Origin: an uncultured Prevotella sp.
Lineage (GTDB): Bacteria; Bacteroidota; Bacteroidia; Bacteroidales; Bacteroidaceae
DNA length: 36,966 nt
Direction: 5' to 3'
Assembly: GCA_934183355.1 (NCBI GenBank)
Contig: CAKPST010000014.1
Coordinates: 1-36,966 of the forward strand
Position 1 is the stretch's first letter. Every line of letters begins with the position of its first letter. A program made the position numbers and the translations under genes. Below, one piece after another: positions 7,009-14,318 of this stretch. Under the pieces are notes generated by a model. It was not told the origin of the DNA, did no database searches, and worked only from the letters and a program-made list of their open reading frames with translations.

Positions 7009-8727
7009 TCATTTGGCTTGGCTCACCTCTTCGAGCACATCGCCCACCAGTCCGAGCATCTTGTCCGTATCCTCTTGAATGGTGTTGCTTAGTGCTGCGA
7101 GCTGCTGTTGGTTGTCGCCTGGCTCAGCATTGGATATAATCTGTGCAGCCTTCACCATACGTTCGAGTGGCTGCTTTATACTTTGGTCCATATTGCGTAT
7201 AAACTCGTTCTTGGCACGGTCGGCAGCCTGTGCCTGCTCAAGTGCTATGGCGAGTTGCGTATGGTTATGCTCAAGTCTCACCTTGGCAAGTTTCAGTTGT
7301 GCCATCAGTCGTGCTCTACTTCGCAGATACAGCCCTATCGCCACTGCCAATATCACACCAAACGCCACGCCAAACACCATGCGTGCCGTCTCAAGAGCGC
7401 GGCTGGCACGCGATGCCTCAAGCTGCTTGCGCAGTCGTTCATTCTCAAGCTGCTTGTGCTGATAGTTGAGCCGTGTGAGCTGTGCTGCAGAATTGGTGCG
7501 CGACAGTTCAAGCGACGAGTTTCTAAGTGTCAACTGCGTGTTGGCAAGCTCCAGGTTGGCGTTGCTCAGTTCGGCAGCCTGCTGTTCGGCAAGCAGTCGC
7601 TGATGCTCAGTAGCGAGCTTCTTGTTTTCGTATTGAATGCGCAGGTTGGTGATGCTCGCCCCTATTAGAGCATAGTTGTCACTACGCACACTATCCTGCA
7701 TCTGCATATACTCTGAGAAGAGCATGTCCTGTCGTTGCGCCATCTTTATATAATCGTCCTTGAAGCGATAGTATTCTATAGCGAGGCTTTTCTTTACGTG
7801 TACAAACTCGCCCATTGCTGGCACTCGGCTGTATAGATACTCAGCATCCTCCCAGTTGTGCTCTATTAGGGCGTTAAACATGTATATCTCCAGTTCGTAG
7901 AAGTTTCGTGTCTTCAGGTTCACCTTGCCATCCATCTCGGCTATATATGCGTTGTAGTGCTTCTTGAAGTCGTCGTATCTGCCAAGCGCAAACTCTGCCA
8001 CCATCTCCGATTGCAGTAGACGCTGGCGCAGCGTATGGTTTTTCACTATCTTCAAGCCCTGTTTGGCATAATACAGCATGTCGTCATAGCGGAATAGAGT
8101 GCGATAGCAGTCGGATATCTTGCGGTATTGCACCGCCATGTCTTGGTCGGGCAGATAGTTGAGTCCTATGTCGAGTGCCTGCCTATAGTAGTATGCAGCA
8201 ACTCCCACCTCCAGTCGTGCCAGATGAATATATCCAATATTGTTGAACGCGGTGAATATGCCGTAAGCATCCTTGCGCTTGCGTGCAAAGTCAAGCTGAT
8301 CTATTGTGTAGTTGAAGGCATCCTCCTCACGATTGAGTTTTATCAGATACAGCACATTCTGCGTGCTGCCGTAATAGTAGTATTGCATATACCCATAATG
8401 CTGCGCCTCCTTCTGTATACGGTAGAGCGCCTTCTCAAACTCTCTGCCCTTGATATTGTGATAGTAGTATTGAATGGGTATAGTCAGCGCTATACACTGT
8501 GCCTTGCGGTCGCCTATGGCAGCGGCACGATTGTACATAGTCTTAGACATCTCCAGTCCCGCGTCAGTATAGCGCTCTTTGAAGGCTTCGATATAGTAGT
8601 TATACAACTCGTCATTGATTTTGTACGAGTTGTTCTGAGCAACAAGCGGACACACAACAACACAGGCGACAGCCAAGAATAGCTGTCGCCATAGCATGTA
8701 TGTGTTATGTATTGCTCTTTTCAACAT
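7009..8727 (-). CDS. TPR membrane protein with degenerate kinase dimerisation domain (phospho-His lost)
   Basis: The fourth gene of the operon, 572 residues from the chosen start. The frame is open to 8814, but that would overlap the upstream gene and place a polar stretch before the signal peptide; starting at 8727 gives a standard signal (VACVVVCPLVAQ) and a 49-base gap. TPR-like repeats fill about 35-340, then a coiled coil with the LELANTQLTLRNSSLELS stretch shared by all three paralogues, one membrane segment near 450-472, and a DHp-like end. The phosphoacceptor motif reads NMDQSIKQPL, so the histidine is replaced by Gln at about 515. There is no HATPase domain. The protein cannot autophosphorylate in the usual way, so a scaffold, sensor or inhibitory role by heterodimerisation is more likely (inference). 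Confidence 0.85.
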   Translation of the reverse strand: MLKRAIHNTYMLWRQLFLAVACVVVCPLVAQNNSYKINDELYNYYIEAFKERYTDAGLEMSKTMYNRAAAIGDRKAQCIALTIPIQYYYHNIKGREFEKALYRIQKEAQHYGYMQYYYYGSTQNVLYLIKLNREEDAFNYTIDQLDFARKRKDAYGIFTAFNNIGYIHLARLEVGVAAYYYRQALDIGLNYLPDQDMAVQYRKISDCYRTLFRYDDMLYYAKQGLKIVKNHTLRQRLLQSEMVAEFALGRYDDFKKHYNAYIAEMDGKVNLKTRNFYELEIYMFNALIEHNWEDAEYLYSRVPAMGEFVHVKKSLAIEYYRFKDDYIKMAQRQDMLFSEYMQMQDSVRSDNYALIGASITNLRIQYENKKLATEHQRLLAEQQAAELSNANLELANTQLTLRNSSLELSRTNSAAQLTRLNYQHKQLENERLRKQLEASRASRALETARMVFGVAFGVILAVAIGLYLRSRARLMAQLKLAKVRLEHNHTQLAIALEQAQAADRAKNEFIRNMDQSIKQPLERMVKAAQIISNAEPGDNQQQLAALSNTIQEDTDKMLGLVGDVLEEVSQAK

Positions 8728-8776
8728 TGCTTTGCTGTTAGTGTGGGCGTCGGCACGATGTATAGCCTGTGTGCAT

Positions 8777-10609
8777 TCACGATGCCTTGATGGCAAAGAG
8801 GAATCGTGCTCCACCCGTGTATGATGTGTCGAGATAGATGCTGCCGCCCAGCAAGTCGGCTATGATGCGGCAGATGTGCAGACCCAGTCCGAGTCCTTGC
8901 TTAAACTGGTCGAGCTTCACAAAACTCTTGAATATCTCCTCCACCTTGTCTGGTGGCACTCCGCATCCCGTGTCGGTGACGCTGAATGTCACCATGCCGG
9001 GGTTGACCGTTGTCGAACATCCGAGTGTTATGCTTCCCTCCGTGGTGTTCTTCTCGGCATTGGTCAGCAGGTTGACGAGCACCTGCACCACACGCTTCAC
9101 GTCGGTATGTATGATGTAGTTCTCCAATGCGTCTGTCTCAAGTCGCATCGCCACGCCCTGAGCCTTGTGCTGTCCGGTGGCTACTAACGCCTTGCGACAC
9201 ACCTCGCCGATGGTGGCACTGCGATATTGCAAGTTGTACGTGCCACTCTCCAGCTGTGACGTGTCGAGCACGTCGCCCACAAGCATCACCAGATTGTCCG
9301 AATTGATTCTGATGCTATGCGCATACAATGCACGTGTATCATCGTCCATAGTGCCGTCGTCTTTGGCAATGAGGTCGGAGAATCCCACAATGGCATTGAG
9401 TGGTGTGCGTATCTCATGACTCATGTTCTGTATGAACACCGTCTTCACGTGGTCGGCCTCTATGGCTTTCTCGCGTGCCATTATCAGGTCGTTGTTGTTC
9501 TGCTCAAGTTGCTCGTTGGCATGGCGCAACTTTTTCATCAGCTTACGGCGATTTAGGATGTATAAAGCCACTGCCACGAGCACCAATATGCTGATAGCAA
9601 GTATAGATATCACCAGTGCCTCGTGCAGACGTTTGTTGGCTTCCTCAGCTTTGAGGTCGTTGCGCAGTTTGTCTGCCTCCAGTTTCTGGTTGGAGTATGA
9701 CAGTGTCAGCAGGTCGGAAGCCGACTTTGCCCTGCGCAACTCAAGCGACGAGTTCTTCAGCGTGAGCTGTGTGTTGGCAAGCTTCAGGTTGGTGTTCTTC
9801 AGCTCGGTGGTCTGTCGCTCGGTGAGCAGCTTCTGTCGGTCAAGCTCAAGTTGCTGGTTTTGGTATTCGAGCTTCTGATTGATAAACCGCGAGTTCATCT
9901 CGACAAAGTTGTTTGAGCGCACACTGTCCTGCATACGTATTCGCGAACGAAACAGCACGGTCTGCATCTGCGTCATCTTCAAGTAGTCGCCCTTGAGTCG
10001 ATAGTATTCTATCAGCAGTCGCTGACGTCTGTCTATCGTACTCTTGAGTGCCTGTATATGGCGCATAGCCTCGTCTAAATAGTGATCGTTGAGCAGCTTC
10101 ATTATCTCCATCTCGCCCTCCATATAGTCGTCCGAGTCGGGAGTGGGCTTATGTCCGAGCGTCTTGACATACTCGGCATAGTGATGGGCAAAGATGTCAT
10201 ACTTCTGCATCATGAACGCCGAATAGGCTGCATATCGCAGCAGACGCTGTTTCTCTACGTAATTGTCAACCACTGCCAGTCCCTCCTCGGCATACTTCAG
10301 CATGTCTTTGTAGCGATATAGCTCCTCGTAGCACTCGGATATGCGTCTATATATGATGGCAAGGTTCTCCTTGAGCATATTAGCCTTGGCATAGTCTACA
10401 GCCTGTAGATAGGTATTGATGGCGAGTCCCACCTCCATGCGTGCCAAGTGCTCCGACGCAATAGCATCGTATATAGAGAGTTGGTCGTCTGTCTTAATCG
10501 GATTGTTCCGCGCACGGCATGGCAATGCAACTGCCATCACGACTGCTATCAGTAGCAGTCGCAATGGCAGTGTAATGTGGTGTCGTATGTAGTTAATCCG
10601 TATAAACAT
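8777..10609 (-). CDS. TPR-containing sensor histidine kinase, complete
   Basis: The third gene of the operon and the only one of the three TPR paralogues with a full kinase, 610 residues. The signal segment ends near residue 34. The TPR region (about 45-240) is shorter than in the paralogues: between the shared DDQL (41-44) and HLARMEV (54-60) motifs it lacks about 117 residues that they contain. A coiled coil follows (about 240-330), a membrane segment (331-352), then HisKA with H398 in NMSHEIRTPL. The HATPase domain has N517 in the N-box, DTGCG at 546-550 and QGLGLGL at 571-577. There is no receiver domain. The hybrid kinase gene ends 10 bases upstream. It could transfer phosphate to the REC proteins encoded by the first two genes of the operon. 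Confidence 0.93.
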   Translation of the reverse strand: MFIRINYIRHHITLPLRLLLIAVVMAVALPCRARNNPIKTDDQLSIYDAIASEHLARMEVGLAINTYLQAVDYAKANMLKENLAIIYRRISECYEELYRYKDMLKYAEEGLAVVDNYVEKQRLLRYAAYSAFMMQKYDIFAHHYAEYVKTLGHKPTPDSDDYMEGEMEIMKLLNDHYLDEAMRHIQALKSTIDRRQRLLIEYYRLKGDYLKMTQMQTVLFRSRIRMQDSVRSNNFVEMNSRFINQKLEYQNQQLELDRQKLLTERQTTELKNTNLKLANTQLTLKNSSLELRRAKSASDLLTLSYSNQKLEADKLRNDLKAEEANKRLHEALVISILAISILVLVAVALYILNRRKLMKKLRHANEQLEQNNNDLIMAREKAIEADHVKTVFIQNMSHEIRTPLNAIVGFSDLIAKDDGTMDDDTRALYAHSIRINSDNLVMLVGDVLDTSQLESGTYNLQYRSATIGEVCRKALVATGQHKAQGVAMRLETDALENYIIHTDVKRVVQVLVNLLTNAEKNTTEGSITLGCSTTVNPGMVTFSVTDTGCGVPPDKVEEIFKSFVKLDQFKQGLGLGLHICRIIADLLGGSIYLDTSYTGGARFLFAIKAS

Positions 10610-10619
10610 CTTTTTAGAT

Positions 10620-12656
10620 TTATTTTTCTGCTGCCTTCAGCAGGTCTTTCAGTCGCAAGCGCAACTGTGGCATGCACACTGGCTTTGCCATGTATGCGTC
10701 CATGCCCGAGGCAAGTATCTTCTCCTCGTCGGCAGCTGTGGCATAAGCCGTCAGTGCGAGTATCGGAGTTTGTGGCGACTTCTGCTTAATCAGTGCCGAA
10801 GCCTCATATCCATCCATCACGGGCATGTTGATGTCCATGATGACGAGCTTAGGCATAAACTCGTCGAATGCTTCCACAGCCTCCTTGCCATTCCATGCGT
10901 GGTATAGATTATACTCACGCGAGAGGATGGCGTGCAGCAATCGATAGTTGCTCTCGTTGTCCTCAGCCACGAGTATGCGCGGCTTCTTGTCGTCGGGAGT
11001 CTGCTTGTGCGATATAGCTCCAGTGGGTTTCTCCACGGGTTTAGGCTCCACCGGCTTAGGCTGCACCACTGGCTGACTGGCTTGGTCGTATGGTATGGTG
11101 AAGAAGAATGTCGAACCTTCGCCCTCCTTCGACTCTGCCCATATCTTGCCACCAAAACGGTCGACGATGCTGCGGCAGATGGATAGTCCAAGTCCGTTGC
11201 CCTTCATGAAGGCGTTGAGCTTTACAAATCGGTCGAAGATGTCGTTGATATGCTTCGGGTTGATGCCCACGCCAGTGTCCTTGACATAGAACAGCAGATG
11301 CTTGTCTTCCTGCTTGTAGCCCATGGTGATGGTGCCACGCTCGGTATACTTGATGGCGTTGGTGACGAGATTGGTGATGACCTGCGACAGGCGGTTGTTG
11401 TCGAGATGCAACGTACACTTCGGCAAGCCGTATTCACACTTCAGCTCCACCGGTTTGTCTGTGTCAAGACGCAAGCGCAACGACTCCTCAGCCTCTTTTA
11501 GCACGGTGTTGAGTTCAAACTCGTGGTCGATGAACTCCATTGTGCCTGCCTCTATCTTCGACAGGTCGAGTATGTCGTTGACAAGCTGTAGGAGTTGTCT
11601 ACTGTTAGCCTGTATGATGCGCGAATATTCCTCTTGCTGCTCCTTTGACTCGGCATCTATCAGCAGTTCGGAGAATCCGACAATGGCATTGAGTGGTGTG
11701 CGTATCTCGTGACTCATGTTGGCGAGAAAAGCCGACTTGAGACTGTTGAGGTCCTCTGCCTTCTTCTTGGCGTCGACCAGTTTCTGCTCCAACTCCTTGC
11801 GCTTGGTGACAAGCTGTATCGAACCTTCGAGTATCTTCGGTGTGCCGTCTTCCTTGCGCTCGCCCACCACGGCTCTCACCTCATACCACTCTATTTGCAT
11901 GCCATTGCCACGGTCTTCCATGCACTGCATGTCAAACTTCACGCGATCTATATTGCCAGCCACGAGTTCGTCGAGCTGTTGGCGCAACTGATTGCGGTCG
12001 CTGGCAGCAAAACGTGCGAACACCTCGTCGCCAGTGGCTGTGACATTCTTCAGCATGCCGCCAGATTGGCGCTTGCTTTCCTCTATCTGCATGAAGGTGA
12101 TGAGCTGTGTGTCGACATACATCTTCAACGGTGTCACGTGGCTCACCTCAAGAGCCGACTCCATCTGCATGCGCAATTCGCCTAATGCCTTCTGTGCATT
12201 GTGCAGATTGGTGCTGTCGATGAGGAAGAATTCGATGCAGTTGGTGCCAGATTTCTGTCGCGCTACACAGTCATAAAATACTCCCGACGACTTCTCGTAA
12301 TACTGGAAGTTGACGGTAGAGTTGATTTGCTTGGCTGAATTGGCAGCTCCTATAAAGTAGTCCTGTCCATCAGGGAAGAACTCGCTGCTATATTTGCCAA
12401 TGGGCAATTCGCCACCCTTGACATATTGCTGACACTGCTTATTGGCTTTTACTATTTTCAGGTCCACCACCTTGCCATCAGCATCGCACACCATCTCCTC
12501 AAGATAGTAGAGTGCGGGCATGGAGTCGAGCACGTTGTCGACACAGTTGCCAGAACCTGTATGTCCCTTCGACTTGCCCTTGTTAAGGGCGAAATGGTAG
12601 ACAAGAATGCACGCGGTGGCTACAACCAGCGTGACGATCACATTAATTAAAATCAT
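10620..12656 (-). CDS. Hybrid histidine kinase with PAS-like region and C-terminal receiver
   Basis: 678 residues. One N-terminal membrane segment (about 3-23) is followed by two PAS-like regions (about 45-150 and 165-285), a short coiled coil, and HisKA with H316 in NMSHEIRTPL. HATPase motifs are N433 in the N-box, DTGVG (460-464) and GNGLGL (487-491). A Pro/Lys linker (about 528-555, repeating KPVEPKPVEKP) leads to a receiver domain (560-678) with phosphoacceptor D608 and a lysine in MAKPV. The hybrid architecture with only one receiver and no DNA-binding or HPt domain suggests a phosphorelay whose later steps are elsewhere or run through the REC protein encoded 5 bases upstream. All catalytic motifs are intact. 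Confidence 0.93.
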   Translation of the reverse strand: MILINVIVTLVVATACILVYHFALNKGKSKGHTGSGNCVDNVLDSMPALYYLEEMVCDADGKVVDLKIVKANKQCQQYVKGGELPIGKYSSEFFPDGQDYFIGAANSAKQINSTVNFQYYEKSSGVFYDCVARQKSGTNCIEFFLIDSTNLHNAQKALGELRMQMESALEVSHVTPLKMYVDTQLITFMQIEESKRQSGGMLKNVTATGDEVFARFAASDRNQLRQQLDELVAGNIDRVKFDMQCMEDRGNGMQIEWYEVRAVVGERKEDGTPKILEGSIQLVTKRKELEQKLVDAKKKAEDLNSLKSAFLANMSHEIRTPLNAIVGFSELLIDAESKEQQEEYSRIIQANSRQLLQLVNDILDLSKIEAGTMEFIDHEFELNTVLKEAEESLRLRLDTDKPVELKCEYGLPKCTLHLDNNRLSQVITNLVTNAIKYTERGTITMGYKQEDKHLLFYVKDTGVGINPKHINDIFDRFVKLNAFMKGNGLGLSICRSIVDRFGGKIWAESKEGEGSTFFFTIPYDQASQPVVQPKPVEPKPVEKPTGAISHKQTPDDKKPRILVAEDNESNYRLLHAILSREYNLYHAWNGKEAVEAFDEFMPKLVIMDINMPVMDGYEASALIKQKSPQTPILALTAYATAADEEKILASGMDAYMAKPVCMPQLRLRLKDLLKAAEK

Positions 12657-12661
12657 AGCTA

Positions 12662-13675
12662 TCAGATTTGTAGTATTATTTGAAATTTACAATTACCTTC
12701 ATCATCACGGTCGCAGACAACGGCTCCATTCATCTTGGATGCCACCTCCAGCGCTACCTCTACACGTGCGTTGGTGGCTAAGGTGTCTTCGTTTTCTATC
12801 TTTGTGGATATGATGATGCTGGTGAGTCCACCATCGACATTGGCTGTCACCTCTACCTGTCCTGCACTTATGCGACATGCATACGACATGAGATTGGTGA
12901 GCAATGAGCGAAAGAGAGCTAAGTCGGCAGACACGGTCACGTCCTGCGTCAGATTGACATACCACTTGACGCCACGCGATGCGGCGGCAGGCTGTATGAG
13001 GCTGGCGACACTATTGATGCAGTCGTTGACAGAGAGTTTCTCGTTGCGCACATAGTAGTTTTGCAAGCGTCTCACCATCCAGTCGATGACTCCACGCACC
13101 GACCGATCGGTGATGCTGAACATGTCGTCGTTGATGAGGTCGATAGGCACACATAGTGACATGCGTGTTACGATACGCGCAAAATCGTCTTGCGGTTGGC
13201 ACGCCACAAACGTCAGCAAGCGCATGGCGCCATCGTATGTATCCTCTACGGTTGGCGTTGCTTCTTCCTCCTGCACCTTGCGGTTGGCTGATGCCAAGCG
13301 TATTTGGTTTTGTATGGTTGCTACAAGTCGGTCTTGCACGAAAGGTTTGGTTACAAACTCGTTTGCCCCGGCAGCTATTCCCTCCTTGATGTCGTTGTCG
13401 GAGTTGAGTGCCGAGAGCATAATGATGGGTATGTTTCGCGTTTGTGGGTTTGCCTTGATAGCTCGTGTTGTCTCAAATCCGTTCATGTTTGGCATGAGGA
13501 TGTCCATGAGAATGCAGTCAATGGTCTCGCGATTGAGGATTTCGAGAGCCTGTTGTCCGCTACTGGCACTGATGACATTAAAGTTCTGCTTAGTAAGCAT
13601 ACCTTTCACCAGTAGCACATTAACGGGTACATCATCCACAACGAGAATAGTATGATTATTATTATTGTTCACCAT
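12662..13675 (-). CDS. Response regulator fused to a degenerate histidine-kinase ATPase domain
   Basis: The first gene of the five-gene operon, 337 residues. A run of five Asn (residues 3-7, encoded by a trinucleotide repeat) precedes a normal receiver domain with D58 as phosphoacceptor and K110 in FVTKPF. After a short linker, residues about 145-337 look like a kinase core that has lost its catalytic residues: helices without a phospho-His, then a HATPase-like fold in which SLLTNLMSYACR aligns with the N-box VLVNLLTNAEK of the neighbouring kinase, with Tyr265 in place of the essential Asn. No DxGxG or GxGxGL motif follows. The domain probably binds a partner kinase instead of ATP (inference). 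The REC part is certain; the reading of the C-terminal half is moderately sure. Confidence 0.85.
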   Translation of the reverse strand: MVNNNNNHTILVVDDVPVNVLLVKGMLTKQNFNVISASSGQQALEILNRETIDCILMDILMPNMNGFETTRAIKANPQTRNIPIIMLSALNSDNDIKEGIAAGANEFVTKPFVQDRLVATIQNQIRLASANRKVQEEEATPTVEDTYDGAMRLLTFVACQPQDDFARIVTRMSLCVPIDLINDDMFSITDRSVRGVIDWMVRRLQNYYVRNEKLSVNDCINSVASLIQPAAASRGVKWYVNLTQDVTVSADLALFRSLLTNLMSYACRISAGQVEVTANVDGGLTSIIISTKIENEDTLATNARVEVALEVASKMNGAVVCDRDDEGNCKFQIILQI

Positions 13676-13793
13676 TTTCTATGTATCTATTTGTTGTATT
13701 GATGAATTAGTTTTGAATTATGTAATGCTAAATGATTTGTTGATATGTTTTGCAATGTATCGTTTGCGTTGAGCAAATTGTTTCAATCTTATG

Positions 13794-13830
13794 CAAAGTT
13801 AAATAAAAAATTATATATTTCTACAACAAA
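13794..13830 (-). promoter_or_regulatory. Probable promoter of the five-gene signalling operon
   Basis: On the minus strand TAACTTTG (13794-13801) is preceded by TTTGTTG (13824-13830); the nearer TTG gives a 22-base spacer, slightly long. Transcription from about 13787 would leave a leader of about 110 bases, which is AT-rich and holds no clear structure. Confidence 0.45.
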
Positions 13831-13884
13831 TGCTATACTTTATTCAGAAAATATGGGAATAATGTTTCTATTACACTTTACGTT

Positions 13885-14024
13885 TTCATCTGCCATCTAC
13901 CATATAGCGGCTCCTTATCGCCATAAGTTGCTGATACTCCGCACTATATACAGCATGGCAGATACCGCAAAAAGACGTAAATGTACCATGGTATCTGCCA
14001 GACGAGGGAGGGAATCTGCCATGA
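13885..14024 (+). repeat. Dispersed TGGCAGATA-type repeat, copy 1
   Basis: It contains a perfect 11-bp inverted repeat, TGGCAGATACC (13956-13966) and GGTATCTGCCA (13990-14000), with further ATCTGCCA units at 13887 and near 14014. Positions 13980-14000 match the reverse complement of 17684-17704 at 19 of 21 bases, and 13956-13968 match the reverse complement of 17715-17728 apart from one inserted base. It is a noncoding repeat family of unknown role. Confidence 0.65.
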
Positions 14025-14042
14025 GGGGCGAGGCTACAATTT

Positions 14043-14236
14043 AATTAACGAATCAATCAACAAATCAATTAACGGATAAATTAACGAATCAATTAACGAA
14101 TCAATTAACGGATAAATTAACGAATCAATTAACGGGCAATTAACCGGCATTAACGACCTTGTTATTGTCTTTGTCATTAATTGCGGTTAATTGCCCGTTA
14201 ATTATTCGTTAATTAAACCGTTAATTGTTCGTTAAT
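14043..14236. repeat. AT-rich inverted-repeat element, copy C, with 12-bp tandem units
   Basis: The left arm begins with seven tandem 12-base units of AATTAACGAATC or AATTAACGGATA type (14043-14126), then 14127-14157. A 15-base loop (14158-14172) contains TTATTGTCTTT. The right arm from 14173 to 14236 is complementary to the left arm, including a perfect 19-base match GGTTAATTGCCCGTTAATT. Core and loop resemble copies A and B at the left end of the window. Like copy B it lies downstream of the 3' end of a minus-strand gene. Confidence 0.85.
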
Positions 14237-14246
14237 TTTATAGCCT

Positions 14247-14318
14247 TTGTACAACCACTACAAGGCCCAGTTACAACCACTACAAAGCCCTTGTACTGAT
14301 GCTACGAGGCCCTTGTAC
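14247..14318. repeat. 22-bp tandem repeat next to the ABC exporter stop codon
   Basis: Three units of 22 bases (14247-14268, 14269-14290, 14291-14312), each ending in CTACRARGCCC with variants, plus the start of a fourth (TTGTACTC). The first two differ at about four positions; the third is more diverged. The last partial unit touches the stop codon of the minus-strand gene. There is no coding function. Confidence 0.7.

Noticed and set aside
5265..8727. Frameshift or stop mutation as cause of the missing kinase domains
   Set aside because: No remnant of an ATPase domain is found in any frame of the short spacers at 5225-5264 and 6978-7008.
8728..8814. Longer N-terminus of the second TPR protein overlapping the upstream kinase gene
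   Set aside because: It would put about 29 polar residues before a clear signal peptide and overlap the upstream coding region; the ATG at 8727 explains the sequence better.
14043..14236. CRISPR array
   Set aside because: The units are 12 bases, directly adjacent and have no unique spacers; no cas genes are nearby.
14247..14318. CRISPR-like direct repeats
   Set aside because: The repeats are tandem without spacers and diverged; they fit a small satellite-like repeat.
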